Position numbers and translations under genes: made by a program
DNA from: an uncultured Prochlorococcus sp.
GTDB taxonomy: Bacteria; Cyanobacteriota; Cyanobacteriia; PCC-6307; Cyanobiaceae
Length of the DNA: 64,000 bases
Assembly: GCA_902564695.1 (NCBI GenBank)
Contig: CACFCB010000003.1
Span: 1-64,000, forward strand
Reading direction: 5' to 3'
Shown here: positions 28,376 through 38,900 of the stretch, piece after piece
Layout of the letters: each line of letters starts with the position of its first letter
Numbering within the stretch: the first letter of the stretch is position 1
The notes under the pieces: model-generated
The model's database searches: none
What the model saw: the letters and a program-made list of their open reading frames with translations, nothing else
What the model was told of the DNA's origin: nothing

Positions 28376-28423
28376 CTAACACAAACAATATTAGTTCAAA
28401 TGTACTAATATTGTTTGTGTTAG
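28376..28423 (+). promoter_or_regulatory. 20-bp perfect palindrome with a LexA-box-like core before umuDC
   Basis: The arms 28376-28395 and 28404-28423 are perfect 20-base reverse complements around an 8-base spacer. The centre, AGTTCAAATGTACT (28393-28406), matches the recalled marine-cyanobacterial LexA box RGTACNNNDGTWCB at all but one position. It ends 30 bp before the umuD start. No T tract follows, so it is a poor terminator. TAATAT within the right arm could be a -10 element, which would let a repressor block RNA polymerase. Confidence 0.65.
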
Positions 28424-28436
28424 CTTAGTACGGGTA

Positions 28437-28883
28437 ATGAGTTTAAAGAGTTCGCGCTCTTCTCCTGAAGAAAAGCCCTCGCAATTATTGATTCCATTAG
28501 CAGAAGAAAAAATTGCGGCAGGTTTTCCTTCCCCCGCGGAAGACTATATAGAGCTAGGTGTCGACCTTAATAAATACTTGATCAAAAATCCAATTAGTAC
28601 ATTCTTCCTACGCGTTAGTGGTAATTCAATGAATAAAGCAGGAATTTATAATAATGATTTATTAATCATAGATCGAAGTATAAATCCAAATCCTGGACAT
28701 ATTGTTGTTGCTATCTTAGATGGAGAATTCACATTAAAAAGATTAATTAAAGAACAAGATAAATATTATCTAAAAGCAGATAAAGAAAACTACCCAACTA
28801 TCAATTTAAATGAATATATAGATATCCAAATTTGGGGAGTCGCAATTTATTCAATACATGAATTAAAAAAATCAAATATATGA
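28437..28883 (+). CDS. umuD: UmuD-like SOS mutagenesis protein (S24 peptidase)
   Basis: 148 residues. The self-cleavage site is A28-G29 in AAGFPSP. The catalytic dyad is Ser64 in SGNSM and Lys101 in FTLKRL, 37 residues apart as in Escherichia coli UmuD. RecA filaments on single-stranded DNA would trigger cleavage to UmuD', which activates the UmuC polymerase. It lies under the LexA-box-like palindrome and overlaps umuC by 4 bp, forming a classic umuDC operon. Confidence 0.93.
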   Translation: MSLKSSRSSPEEKPSQLLIPLAEEKIAAGFPSPAEDYIELGVDLNKYLIKNPISTFFLRVSGNSMNKAGIYNNDLLIIDRSINPNPGHIVVAILDGEFTLKRLIKEQDKYYLKADKENYPTINLNEYIDIQIWGVAIYSIHELKKSNI

Positions 28884-30163
28884 TTATGTCGAAAGCAATA
28901 ATACAAATAGATGCTAATAATTTCTACGCATCATGTGAACAAATGATCGATCCTTCAATAAAAGGTAAAGGGTTAGTAATTCTTTCAAATAATGACGGGT
29001 GCATAATCGCAAGGAACTCTGAGGCGAGAAAGATGGGTATCCCGATGGGAAAACCTTATTTCAAGTTAAAAAATAAGCTCAATCAATTAAATATAAATGT
29101 AAGAAGCTCTAATTACGAGCTTTACGGTGATATAAGCAACCGACTAATGCAGCTATTAAGAAAAAATTGTGAAGAGCTAGAAATCTATTCAATAGATGAA
29201 GCATTTGCCACTATAAAACGACCAAGCAATAAATACCTATATCAATGGGGTAGCGAGTTAAGAGGTTTGATTTATCAAAATATAGGTATACCAATATCAA
29301 TTGGGATTGGAGATACAAAAGTTCAGTCTAAAATTGCTAATCATATAGCAAAAAAAATCAAGAAGAACTCAGGCTTATTTGATATATCTATTATCGAAAA
29401 TAAAGATTATTTTCTTAGTCAAATTAGAATAGATGAAGTTTGGGGAGTAGGAAAAAGAATGTCAGAATGGTTAAGAATAAGAGGTATACATAATGCTAAA
29501 GATTTAAGAAACATGTCTAGCATGAAACTTAGAGAAAAATATGGGATAGTTGGTATAAGAATACAAAGAGAATTAAATGGTGAGAAATGTATTCCACTGC
29601 AAGTAAAACAACCAGATAGAAAAGAAATATGCATAAGTAGAAGTTTTGGATATCCAATAGATAGTCTGGCTGAGCTTAAAAAAGCAATAGCTAAATTTGT
29701 AATTAGTGGAAGTCAAAAACTTAGAAAATATAATCAATCAACCTCAATGATCACAATATTTACTAATACTAGTCATTATTCAGAAGGTTTTTTCAAAAGT
29801 GAAGCGAAGGCAAAGTTAGAGATACCAAGTGATGACACAATAACTATACTTAAACCATGTCTAGAATTAACTAATAAAATATTCAAGCCCTATAAAAAAT
29901 TAATAAAGGCAGGAATTATAATGAGTAACCTTCAAAGCAAAAAATATCAACAAAATATTCTATTTAACATACAAGATGTCAAACAAGAAATAAAGAGAAA
30001 CAAACTTAATAAAATAATTGATAGTATTAATACCAAGAATGGAAGAGAAACCTTGAACTGGTCATCATCTGTACTTGATAAAGAGTGGAGTCCACGTCGA
30101 AATAAAATATCAACTTTTAAAACCACAAAGATAGAAAGTATTCCAATAATATTCGCTAATTAG
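28880..30163 (+). CDS. umuC: UmuC-like Y-family DNA polymerase (Pol V)
   Basis: 427 residues. The active-site carboxylates are Asp11 in IQIDANNFYASCE and Asp106/Glu107 in YSIDEAFA; the thumb region VWGVGKRMSEWL and a little-finger domain follow. The C-terminus has the UmuC-specific domain (ETLNWSSSVL, then EWSPRRNKISTFKTT). It performs error-prone translesion synthesis with UmuD'. The start overlaps umuD (ATGA); an ATG two codons later is also possible. Confidence 0.95.
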   Translation: MIMSKAIIQIDANNFYASCEQMIDPSIKGKGLVILSNNDGCIIARNSEARKMGIPMGKPYFKLKNKLNQLNINVRSSNYELYGDISNRLMQLLRKNCEELEIYSIDEAFATIKRPSNKYLYQWGSELRGLIYQNIGIPISIGIGDTKVQSKIANHIAKKIKKNSGLFDISIIENKDYFLSQIRIDEVWGVGKRMSEWLRIRGIHNAKDLRNMSSMKLREKYGIVGIRIQRELNGEKCIPLQVKQPDRKEICISRSFGYPIDSLAELKKAIAKFVISGSQKLRKYNQSTSMITIFTNTSHYSEGFFKSEAKAKLEIPSDDTITILKPCLELTNKIFKPYKKLIKAGIIMSNLQSKKYQQNILFNIQDVKQEIKRNKLNKIIDSINTKNGRETLNWSSSVLDKEWSPRRNKISTFKTTKIESIPIIFAN

Positions 30164-30257
30164 ATTAATAATTAAATATCAGGATTAAAAAATCTAAAAT
30201 AATTTTTAAAAGATTTTATGATAACTTAGGAAATAATATTTTCAACTAAAAAAAGAA

Positions 30258-30722
30258 ATGGAATTTATACAGTTCCTAGATAAAATGGAAAAACAAATAA
30301 TAAGATTAGTAGAAGAGGCTGGATATTCAACAGAAGAAAATAGCTCATTATGCTTGTTAAGCAAAGATTATGTAGGATTTATGAATAAAAAACAAAAAAA
30401 AATTATTATTTGTACTAAAAATGCAAAAGAAAAAGAAGGTTATAGGTTTCTAATTAAAAGAAATAATGAGGTTTTCGAAAGGACATCAATACATATAAAA
30501 AAAGCAGTAAGGCATGAGGCTGTTCATGTCGCTCAAGAATGTAATCAAGGGAAATTATTAGAAACTAACAAAGTATTATCTATTAACAACTCAAAACTAA
30601 ATGCTTTAAAAGGGTCGATAAAGATATCTGGAGAGAAAGAAAAGGAAAAAGAAATACAAGCATATATATTAGAAGATAATCCTAAATTAGTTTTAAAGGA
30701 ATTAGAAAAATATTGTCTATAG
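30258..30722 (+). CDS. Small protein with HExxH motif, 154 aa
   Basis: 154 residues without membrane spans or signal peptide. The feature that stands out is HEAVH (86-90) in a predicted helix, AVRHEAVHVAQECNQG, the zincin HExxH pattern; a downstream third ligand is not obvious, though several Glu follow (KEKEKEIQAYILED). It could be a minimal zinc peptidase or a structural relative. It starts 94 bp after umuC on the same strand, so a DNA-damage link is possible but unproven. Confidence 0.6.
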   Translation: MEFIQFLDKMEKQIIRLVEEAGYSTEENSSLCLLSKDYVGFMNKKQKKIIICTKNAKEKEGYRFLIKRNNEVFERTSIHIKKAVRHEAVHVAQECNQGKLLETNKVLSINNSKLNALKGSIKISGEKEKEKEIQAYILEDNPKLVLKELEKYCL

Positions 30723-30724
30723 GA

Positions 30725-31024
30725 TTAATTATCTTGCAGTAATTGGAAAGCTTTTAATTTATTGCTATAGATTAAAAGCATATTTTGTTGCTCACAATAA
30801 ATACCAGTATAAGCCTTAATTGTCTGAGAACTAACTAAAGCAGAACCACATGTCTCAAAAATTAAAACAGGTAAGGTTAGAGAAGATCCCTGCATTTTCT
30901 GAAGATCAAGCGCTTGTCGTACAGCTAACTGAGCTTTAGCTAGACCAATTTCACTTATAAAACTTGGCCATAATTGATTAGATAATGAGCATTTTTCAAA
31001 GTTAAATAATGAAGAGTTTTTCAT
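30725..31024 (-). CDS. Hypothetical protein, 99 aa
   Basis: 99 residues, soluble, with conserved-looking segments LWPSFISEIGLAKAQLAVRQAL and SLTLPVLIFETCGSALVS plus two later Cys/Tyr features (YTGIYCEQQ). I do not recognise a family. It is convergent with the HExxH gene (2-bp gap) and follows dnaG by 18 bp, so it is probably cotranscribed with primase. Confidence 0.6.
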   Translation of the reverse strand: MKNSSLFNFEKCSLSNQLWPSFISEIGLAKAQLAVRQALDLQKMQGSSLTLPVLIFETCGSALVSSQTIKAYTGIYCEQQNMLLIYSNKLKAFQLLQDN

Positions 31025-31042
31025 TTTATATGACAGAAGAGT

Positions 31043-33070
31043 TTATTTGGCACATCGCTGCTGATCTAAATGTAAAATATGTTTTCTCTCAGCGTAGTAA
31101 AGCTGTTGAAAATTAATAGCATCATTATTTAACTCTTTAAACATGCTAATAACTCGTTCTTCCATATCAGATGAATTAGAAGGATCGGAATTATCTTGAA
31201 TAATAAGTGAAGCAATACAATTCTCCAAAGTTTGTAATCGTTGAGAACTCCATGCTTCAATAAGATGTCTACATCGCTTTATTGATTTTTGTTTTTCAAG
31301 TACAGCCAAAGCACCTCGAATCTCTGACTTAGGTTCACATAAAGTAGCAAGCCTTAGCTCACTAGCCTCAATCAAAGGTGTAAGTTTAGGTAAATATTCA
31401 TTATTATTGGTCGAAAAATAATCTAACAAGCTATTTGTTAAATCAATTTTTATTAAAACATCACTTAAATCAGAACCACGATTTATATCTTCAATAATTT
31501 TAGAACCGCAAATATTTTCCTCTATATTACATATAGTAGACCAAATCACACGATGATGGTTTATCGCAAAGTCATCTAAATCCCTCAGACGAAGTTCTTT
31601 ACGAATAAAAGATCTATAATTAGAAAGATGTATATAAATAAACAAGATATCCGCTTCACTTCTTTCTCTAAGGCTTAATTCCTGTGGTTTTTCATATTTT
31701 TTAGATCGACCATGCCATCTTTGACCACTAATTTGATTGCGTAAATCTTCCTCAAGTTGAAGAGCAAACCTTCCTTGTCCTCCACTAAGACGATGAGCAA
31801 CTTTCTGAAGATAATGAGTTCTTATTGCTGTTTGAGGTAATTTTCCAAGAAGGCTTACTAAGTTAGTAACAGCTAATTGAAATTGTTCAGACTTAGTTAA
31901 ATCTAAATCTTTTAATGATTGCTCTATTTGCCAATCCATCCAAAGGGGAGATTTTTCCGCTAATACTTCATATTCAGAAGGAGAATTATCACTAAGAAAT
32001 TCATCTGGATCTTTACCAGATGGTAATTGAAGAACTCTTAAATCTAATTGGCCTTGAATTGCTAAATTTTCAACCTCACTGATAGCACGATTAGCTGCTC
32101 GAATCCCTGCACTATCAGAATCAAAGTTTAAAAGAATTTTCTTACTATCGGTAGAACGAGAAAGAAGAGTAATTTGACTCCGACTCAAAGCTGTTCCTAA
32201 AGATGCAACAACATTTGTAATACCTGCATCATGGAGAGCCATAACATCAAAATAACCTTCTACAACAACTGCATAATCTTTTTTTCTTATTGATAAGGCT
32301 GATTTATCCAAACCAAAAAGATTTTTACCTTTTTCAAAAATTTCAGTTTCTGGTGAATTTAAATATTTAGGCTCGGAACCATCAAGACTTCTTCCACCAA
32401 AGCCAATAACTCTTTTTTGTCTATCGTGAATTGGAACAATAATACGGTTTCTAAATCTGTCATAAAAACCATTCCCACCTTTTCGTGGAACTATAAGCCC
32501 AGCAGATTCAAGTAATTCAATACTGACTTTTTCTATATCCAAAAAATATGTAAGCAACGAATCCCAATTATCTGGAGCATATCCAAGTTCAAAGTTAATT
32601 AAAGTACCCTCGCTTAAATGACGTTTTTCCTTTAAATAATTAAGAGCATTTTCTCCACATGAAGAATTTAATTGATTACGAAACCATCCTGTCGCTAATT
32701 TTAAAACTCTATAAAGTGAGTCTCTACGAGAGAGTTGTTGCTTAATTCGTTCTTGTTGAGGTCCCTCAACTGTGTCAATGGGTACTTGATATTTTTTTGC
32801 TAATTCAAGAACGACATCACTAAAGCTTTGTCGTTGAAACTCCATTAAAAACTTTATCGCATTACCACCAGCACCGCATGAGAAACAATAGTAAAATTGC
32901 TTGCCAGGAATTACTGACATTGATGGCTTGCTATCATCATGAAAAGGGCATATTCCAACATATTCTTTACCTTTTTTCTTTAAGACAACATGTTCACCAA
33001 CAACATCAACTATGTCCACACGCTCTTTAACAGATTCTATTGTTTTTGGATGTAGTCGAACTGAAGCCAT
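31043..33070 (-). CDS. dnaG: DNA primase
   Basis: 675 residues. The N-terminal CHC2 zinc ribbon has ligands Cys41, His44, Cys62 and Cys65. The RNA polymerase domain with YFDRFRNRIIVPIHD follows, then the TOPRIM core (VVVEGYFDVMALHDAG and LNFDSDSAG) and a C-terminal helicase-binding region. DnaG makes RNA primers for replication. It is divergent from the EamA transporter gene across a 48-bp gap. Confidence 0.96.
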   Translation of the reverse strand: MASVRLHPKTIESVKERVDIVDVVGEHVVLKKKGKEYVGICPFHDDSKPSMSVIPGKQFYYCFSCGAGGNAIKFLMEFQRQSFSDVVLELAKKYQVPIDTVEGPQQERIKQQLSRRDSLYRVLKLATGWFRNQLNSSCGENALNYLKEKRHLSEGTLINFELGYAPDNWDSLLTYFLDIEKVSIELLESAGLIVPRKGGNGFYDRFRNRIIVPIHDRQKRVIGFGGRSLDGSEPKYLNSPETEIFEKGKNLFGLDKSALSIRKKDYAVVVEGYFDVMALHDAGITNVVASLGTALSRSQITLLSRSTDSKKILLNFDSDSAGIRAANRAISEVENLAIQGQLDLRVLQLPSGKDPDEFLSDNSPSEYEVLAEKSPLWMDWQIEQSLKDLDLTKSEQFQLAVTNLVSLLGKLPQTAIRTHYLQKVAHRLSGGQGRFALQLEEDLRNQISGQRWHGRSKKYEKPQELSLRERSEADILFIYIHLSNYRSFIRKELRLRDLDDFAINHHRVIWSTICNIEENICGSKIIEDINRGSDLSDVLIKIDLTNSLLDYFSTNNNEYLPKLTPLIEASELRLATLCEPKSEIRGALAVLEKQKSIKRCRHLIEAWSSQRLQTLENCIASLIIQDNSDPSNSSDMEERVISMFKELNNDAINFQQLYYAERKHILHLDQQRCAK

Positions 33071-33118
33071 GTGATAATTTTAAATGATAAAAATTTATTT
33101 AGTTAAGAGATTTAGAAA

Positions 33119-34021
33119 TTGAGAAAAAAAAATTTTATAGAGTATTTAAAAAAGGATGAAAATTTAGAGGGATTCAAATATTTGATAGTTAGTGGATTAG
33201 CGTTTAGCCTTATGAGTGTATGTGTAAAAGCAATTGGAGAAAGGATACCGATTTCAGAATTAGTTTTTGCTAGAGCAACAATAAGTATAATAATTACAAG
33301 ATATATGATATTTAAACATAATGTTAATCCTTGGGGACATCAAAGAAAATTATTACTTTTAAGAGGAATACTCGGCACTGGAGCTCTATTTTGTATCTTT
33401 AAATCTCTTACAATTCTACCTATAGCCACAGCAACTATAATACAATATACATACCCAACTTTTACTGTAATTTGTGCATATATTATACTTAAAGAATACA
33501 TATTCAAGAGAATAATCCTATCAATATTAATCGGTTGGATTGGCATTATTTTAGTAACTCAACCAGAGTTTAACTTAGACACTAATAATTTAAAAACCAT
33601 TTTTTCATTATCAATTGCAATACTCGGAGCTTTAATGACATCATTAGCTTATATATGTGTAAGAAAACTATCGTCCAAAGAACATCCACTAGTGATAATC
33701 TACTACTTTCCATTAGTATCAATTCCTTTATCATTACCATTCATTATTAAGGATTTTGTACTACCGATAGGTATTGATTGGTTATGGATATTAGGGATAG
33801 GTATTTTCACACAAGTTGGACAAATATTTATTACTGAGGGTTTAAGACTCATTCCAGCGGGACAAGCAACCTCATTGAATTATTCACAAGTTATCTTTGC
33901 CAGTTTATGGGGGACATTGATTTTCAATGAAAACATAACAAATTCAATTTATTTAGGTGGTCTATGCGTACTAATATCTACTATTATAAGTATGAGTGCA
34001 TCAAAAAGTTTACAAGCTTAA
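33119..34021 (+). CDS. EamA/DMT-superfamily transporter
   Basis: 300 residues with ten hydrophobic helices in two EamA repeats: the first includes LRGILGTGALFCIFKSLTIL and the second LGIGIFTQVGQIFITEGLRL. The start is TTG at 33119; there is no ATG before the first helix. Members export metabolites such as amino acids or nucleobases, or import various small molecules; the substrate is unknown. A signal-peptide-bearing protein gene follows after 9 bp. Confidence 0.85.
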   Translation: MRKKNFIEYLKKDENLEGFKYLIVSGLAFSLMSVCVKAIGERIPISELVFARATISIIITRYMIFKHNVNPWGHQRKLLLLRGILGTGALFCIFKSLTILPIATATIIQYTYPTFTVICAYIILKEYIFKRIILSILIGWIGIILVTQPEFNLDTNNLKTIFSLSIAILGALMTSLAYICVRKLSSKEHPLVIIYYFPLVSIPLSLPFIIKDFVLPIGIDWLWILGIGIFTQVGQIFITEGLRLIPAGQATSLNYSQVIFASLWGTLIFNENITNSIYLGGLCVLISTIISMSASKSLQA

Positions 34022-34030
34022 ATTCTGAAT

Positions 34031-34417
34031 ATGAAATTGAAGTCTGTTCTTTTTTCAATCATCATAATTTGCACTGGATCAACAACGATTCTTGCAGATG
34101 AATATCAAAGAGGCTTTTCTTCTACTAAAACTTGTACAAGAAATGAATATAGAGAAGAATATATACCTGGGACAAGAAAAGATCCTGGTTATGTAAAAAA
34201 ATGGGAAGAGACTGTAGAAGTTCCTTGCCCAGGTGTTGAATCAAAAAACTATAAGCAGGAATTCGACAACAATGATTGTTCTGAAGGAACTATTGCTGGT
34301 GGAATTTTAGGCGGAGGATTGGCCACCGCAATATCACGAGGCAAAGATCGATGGTGGGCAATACCTGCCGGTGTAGTTGGTGGATCAATGGTTGGATGTC
34401 AAATTGACGGTGGTTAA
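34031..34417 (+). CDS. Exported glycine-zipper protein
   Basis: 128 residues. A cleavable-type signal peptide (to about ILADEY, near residue 22) is followed by a Cys-containing extracytoplasmic region, then AGGILGGGLATAISRG and AIPAGVVGGSMVGC, a glycine-zipper pair typical of outer-membrane or periplasmic 2TM-Gly-zipper proteins. Four Cys after the leader could form disulfides. Function is unknown. It lies 9 bp after the EamA gene and 42 bp before ruvA. Confidence 0.75.
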   Translation: MKLKSVLFSIIIICTGSTTILADEYQRGFSSTKTCTRNEYREEYIPGTRKDPGYVKKWEETVEVPCPGVESKNYKQEFDNNDCSEGTIAGGILGGGLATAISRGKDRWWAIPAGVVGGSMVGCQIDGG

Positions 34418-34459
34418 ATAATTTTTATTGTTAAATTATTTCAACTAAATTCTTATATA

Positions 34460-35134
34460 ATGATTAGTTGGTTAAAAGGTAAAATCATACACTCATGTAA
34501 CGACTCATCTAAAATAGTTGTAGTAATAGATGTTCAAGGAGTTGGTTATGAAGTACAAATCTTACAAAACGAATTTAATATAATAAAAGATTCTAAAGGA
34601 ATAGAATTTTGGGTTCACCAAATTAATAGAGAAGAAAGTATAAACTTATATGGTTTCCTCAAACTTGAACAAAGAGATTTTTTTAGAAGAGTCATTTCTG
34701 TTACAGGAATTGGACCACAAATTGGTATGGCCTTACTAGAGAAGTATGAAATAAATCAACTAGTAAATGCAATCGAAGAAAATGATGTGAATCTTCTAAC
34801 AAATTCAAAGGGCATAGGGAAACGAATAGCCGAGAGATTAATCGTTGAACTAAAAGACAAACTTCATCAATTTAATGATAATAAAGAAATAAATAATTAT
34901 AACCAAAAAACAAAATCATCAACTCAAATAGATAAATATATAGAAGAAATAAAATCCACTCTCAATTCACTTGGATACTTAGATAATGAAATAAAAGATT
35001 CAATAAAATTAATAATATCAAAAGAAAAAGAAAAAAGTTTATTACTAAATACATTCTCAGCGGAAGAAAAAAATGAGTTGCTTAACAAAGACATTAAGAA
35101 GATTCTTATAGTATTGAGTCAAAAAAACACTTGA
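34460..35134 (+). CDS. ruvA: Holliday junction DNA helicase subunit RuvA
   Basis: 224 residues. The N-terminal OB domain (VIDVQGVGYEVQI) is followed by two helix-hairpin-helix motifs (VTGIGPQIGMALL and SKGIGKRIAERLIVELKDK) and a flexible linker to the RuvB-binding C-terminal domain. RuvA binds four-way junctions and loads RuvB for branch migration. It is slightly longer than the usual 190-210 residues, with the extra length in the linker and tail. rpsO follows 52 bp downstream. Confidence 0.94.
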   Translation: MISWLKGKIIHSCNDSSKIVVVIDVQGVGYEVQILQNEFNIIKDSKGIEFWVHQINREESINLYGFLKLEQRDFFRRVISVTGIGPQIGMALLEKYEINQLVNAIEENDVNLLTNSKGIGKRIAERLIVELKDKLHQFNDNKEINNYNQKTKSSTQIDKYIEEIKSTLNSLGYLDNEIKDSIKLIISKEKEKSLLLNTFSAEEKNELLNKDIKKILIVLSQKNT

Positions 35135-35186
35135 TAGAAGGATAGGAGCTAAATTAGACTAATAGATAAGTAAAGACAAAAACAAA

Positions 35187-35456
35187 ATGTCACTTGGAAC
35201 AGAAGAGAAACAAAAGCTAATCAACACACATCAAGTTCATCCAACTGATACGGGCTCTGCAGAAGTTCAAGTGGCAATGCTGACCACCAGGATCTCGAAA
35301 TTAAGCAAGCACCTTCAAGGTAATATCCATGATTTCTCCTCAAGGCAAGGATTGTTAAAAATGATTGGTCAACGCAAAAGACTTTTAGGTTATGTCAGAA
35401 ATAAAAGTGAGAAAAGATACGGAGAGCTAATAGAAAAATTATCCATTAGAGGATAA
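35187..35456 (+). CDS. rpsO: 30S ribosomal protein S15
   Basis: 89 residues with [19 protein letters not shown] and the C-terminal [22 protein letters not shown], standard S15. It binds the 16S rRNA central domain early in assembly and often represses its own translation. The leader is short (52 bp) and I see no convincing pseudoknot. The next gene, a PAM68-like membrane protein, starts 26 bp later. Confidence 0.97.
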   Translation: MSLGTEEKQKLINTHQVHPTDTGSAEVQVAMLTTRISKLSKHLQGNIHDFSSRQGLLKMIGQRKRLLGYVRNKSEKRYGELIEKLSIRG

Positions 35457-35482
35457 TCACTGACAAAGCATTAACAAAACAT

Positions 35483-35926
35483 ATGAAAGACGAAAAAATA
35501 AACAAAAATTCTAAACCAGCAAAAGATATTAAGATAGGTTTTTCCAACAGTGGCAAAACTCCGATCATCAAAGAAAAAAATTCTTCAAAAAAAATAAGCA
35601 CTAAATCTAATATTCCAAAATATGTTGCAAACAGAATGGCAAGAAGAATTGCCTTCACAACAGGAATTCCAACACTAAGTGGTATGGGTGTTTTTATTGG
35701 CAGTTATTTTTTGATTAGTAAAGGTATTGCCGAAATATCACCTTCTCTTACACTCGTTACATCAGCGATATGTTTTTTACTCGGCTTAATAGGATTAAGC
35801 TACGGAATCCTTTCAGCTAGTTGGGATTTCAACCCAGGAAGTTTTTTAGGCTTTGAGAATATAAAACCAAATATAAATAGAATGAAAGATGCATTTAAAA
35901 ATAATAATAAAGATATTACGAATTAA
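35483..35926 (+). CDS. PAM68-family (DUF3464) membrane protein
   Basis: 147 residues: a charged, disordered N-terminal 50 residues, IPKYVANRMARRIAFTTGIPT, then two membrane helices separated by a short loop and the conserved ISASWDFNPGSFLGFENIK-like tail. PAM68 in plants and its cyanobacterial homologues assist photosystem II assembly, at the CP47 insertion stage. Placement after rpsO is common in marine picocyanobacteria, as I recall. It is convergent with dnaE, 7 bp apart. Confidence 0.85.
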   Translation: MKDEKINKNSKPAKDIKIGFSNSGKTPIIKEKNSSKKISTKSNIPKYVANRMARRIAFTTGIPTLSGMGVFIGSYFLISKGIAEISPSLTLVTSAICFLLGLIGLSYGILSASWDFNPGSFLGFENIKPNINRMKDAFKNNNKDITN

Positions 35927-35933
35927 AAGATTT

Positions 35934-38900
35934 TTAATTTACAAGACTATTACTAGATCTAGCTAAGAAAGAATTTTTAGATAACGTATTTAATGCAAGC
36001 TGAGCATCTTTAACACAAAATTGATCTCCCAACCTTACATACCTAGTATTAGATTTATCCTTAAGGCATGCTACTACTGGTATTCGAACTCCTAATTCAT
36101 TCCTTGCTGGTCTATTTTGAGAAAGACATTCCCTTAACTTATGTTGGACTTTTATATCAATAGCTTCTTCAGGACTAAGGTCAATTAATAAAAATCTTAA
36201 GTCGTCAATCTCTCTACAATCATCAATTATTAATTGCACAGTCTCATCACGCCAATCGACGCTAGCCCAAATCAATAACCTTGTTTCTACCATTAAATGA
36301 TCAGATAATCGTTCGTAACTCTTTGGAAATACAACTGCCTCACAAGAACCTGTTAAATCCTCTAGCTGAATAATCGCCATCCTATCTCCTTTTCTTGTTG
36401 TTACTTCTCTCATCTCTGGGATCATTGCTATAACACTAACCCTAGACTTATCCTTCTGTTCTTCTAAGGAACTAATACTTATTGGTGCAATCAATTTGGC
36501 AGGTTCTGATAGTTGCTTCAAAGGATGATCTGAAAGATAAAAACCAACATATTCTTTCTCTAATTTAAGCTTATCTGAAGGTGAATATTCTTGTACTTCT
36601 TTTGCTTTTGGGGCTGTCATATAATCATTAACTTGTGTTTCATCATTAGTTGAGGAAGAGAAATCGAAAAGATTACCTTGTCCACTATTTCTATCTTTGG
36701 CCCTTGATGAAGCCCATTCGACTATTAAATCTAAATCAGCTATTAGCTGCGCGCGATTTGCATTTTTATCCAAAGAGTCCATTGCCCCACAATGAATCAA
36801 AGCTTCAAGTGCTCTTCTATTAACAGCACTTGAAGAGATTCGATCACAAAATTGAGCTAAAGAGACAAATTCTCCATCGGATTCTCTAGAGTTAATAATT
36901 TTTTTAATTGCGCTATCGCCTAAATTTTTGATAGCAGAAAAACCAAAAAGAATAGAATTTTCCTTGGGAGTAAAATCTACTCCAGAAGTATTTATATTCG
37001 GAGGCATTACATTTATGCCCATCGAATTACAGTTAGAAATATATCTCTGAACCTTTTCAGTCGAGCCTGCGTTGACTGTCAACAAAGCTGCCATATAAGC
37101 CACAGGGTAATGTGCCTTTAAATAAGCTGTTTGATAAGTAACAGCTCCATATGCAGTTGAATGGCTTTTATTGAAGCAATACTCTGCGAATAAAACCATT
37201 TGATCAAATAATCTATCAGCTATTGCTTCAGATACTCCATTCTTTACAGCTCCTTGAACAAAAAGTGTTCTGTGGCGTTGCATTTCAGAAACTTTTTTCT
37301 TACCCATTGCTCTTCTTAGCAAATCAGCCTGACCCAGTGAATAACCAGCTAAATCTTGAGCAATCTTCATAATCTGCTCTTGATAGACCATGATTCCATA
37401 TGTCTCACTTAAAATGGGTTTTAATGAATGATGAGGAAAATCTATATTCTCTTTTCCATGTTTTCTATTTATAAATTTTGGAATTAATCCCGCATCAAGA
37501 GGACCAGGGCGATAAAGAGCAAGTATTGAAGAAATATCCTCAAGTGATGTAGGTTTCAGATCTTTAACTATTTGCCTCATTCCACTGGATTCAAGTTGAA
37601 AAATGCCTTCTAAGTCTCCTCTAGATAGCAAATCAAATGTTTTCTCATCAGTAAAAGGTAAAGAATCTGGATCTAATCTCTTACCAATAGATTTCTCTAC
37701 TAAATTAATAGTTTTTTCTATCATTGTAAGATTTCTTAGACCTAGAAAATCCATTTTTAAAAGGCCAAGTGATTCAATATCTTCCATAAAATATTGGGTA
37801 ATTATTTGACCATCATTATTTCGTTGAAGAGGTACTAAATTATCAAGAGACTTTGCTGCTATAACTACACCAGCAGCATGTACTCCAAAAGTCTTATTAG
37901 TTCCCTCTATTCGCATTGCCATATCGACCCATTTTTTTACTTTTGAATCATTATTATATTTTTCTAAGAAATCTTTATTTGGTGAATCATTCGAAATCAT
38001 TGAAGATAGTTTTGCTGGCTTACCCCTAACAACAGGAATTAATTTTGCCAAACGATCAGCTTCTCCATATGGTATATCTAATACTCTTGCTACATCTTTC
38101 AGAACCGATTTAGAAGTCATTCGGTTGAATGTAATTATTTGTGCAACTTTATCCTCACCATACTTTTTTGTAACATAGTCAATTACTTCTCCACGTCTTT
38201 CGATACAAAAATCAGTATCAATATCAGGCATAGATTTTCTCTCAGGATTCAAAAATCTTTCGAATAATAATCCATTTAATACTGGGTCAATATTAGTTAT
38301 ATGTAGAGAAAAGGCTACCAAAGAACCTGCTGCAGAACCTCTTCCAGGTCCAACTGGTATGTTTTTTTCTCTGGCAAATCTAATATAATCCCAAACGACA
38401 AGAAAATAAGTTGGAAAACCCATTTGTTTAATAACATTTAATTCATAATCGAGTCTTTCTTTATAGGTAATAGGAACGTTATTATAATCAATAATATTTA
38501 ATCTTTCTAGAAGGCCTTGAATAGATATTTCCTCTAAATATTCAATTGGATTATACCCCTTAGGGATAGGAAAATTAGGCATCTTATATGTTCCTAATAT
38601 CTTATATTCCTCAACCTTAGATGCTAATTTTACAGTATTATTAATTGAATTATTTATAACATTTTTATCAATATGATCAGTAAATAAATTCCTCATTTCT
38701 TCTTCTGATTTTATATATTCAGTGCCTGTATATCGTAATCTCTTATGATCACTTATTAATTTTCCAGTTAATACACAAATCAACGCATCATGCGCTTCAA
38801 TATCATTTTTAGATACATAATGTGCATCATTAGTAGCTATTATTTCTATATCTAACTCTTGAGATATCTTCACTATTTCACTATTAACTATTCTATCTTC

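Noticed and set aside
28376-28423. The palindrome as the rlmH terminator.
   Set aside because: There is no T tract after the right arm; an operator reading explains the core motif better, although an RNA hairpin role is not excluded.
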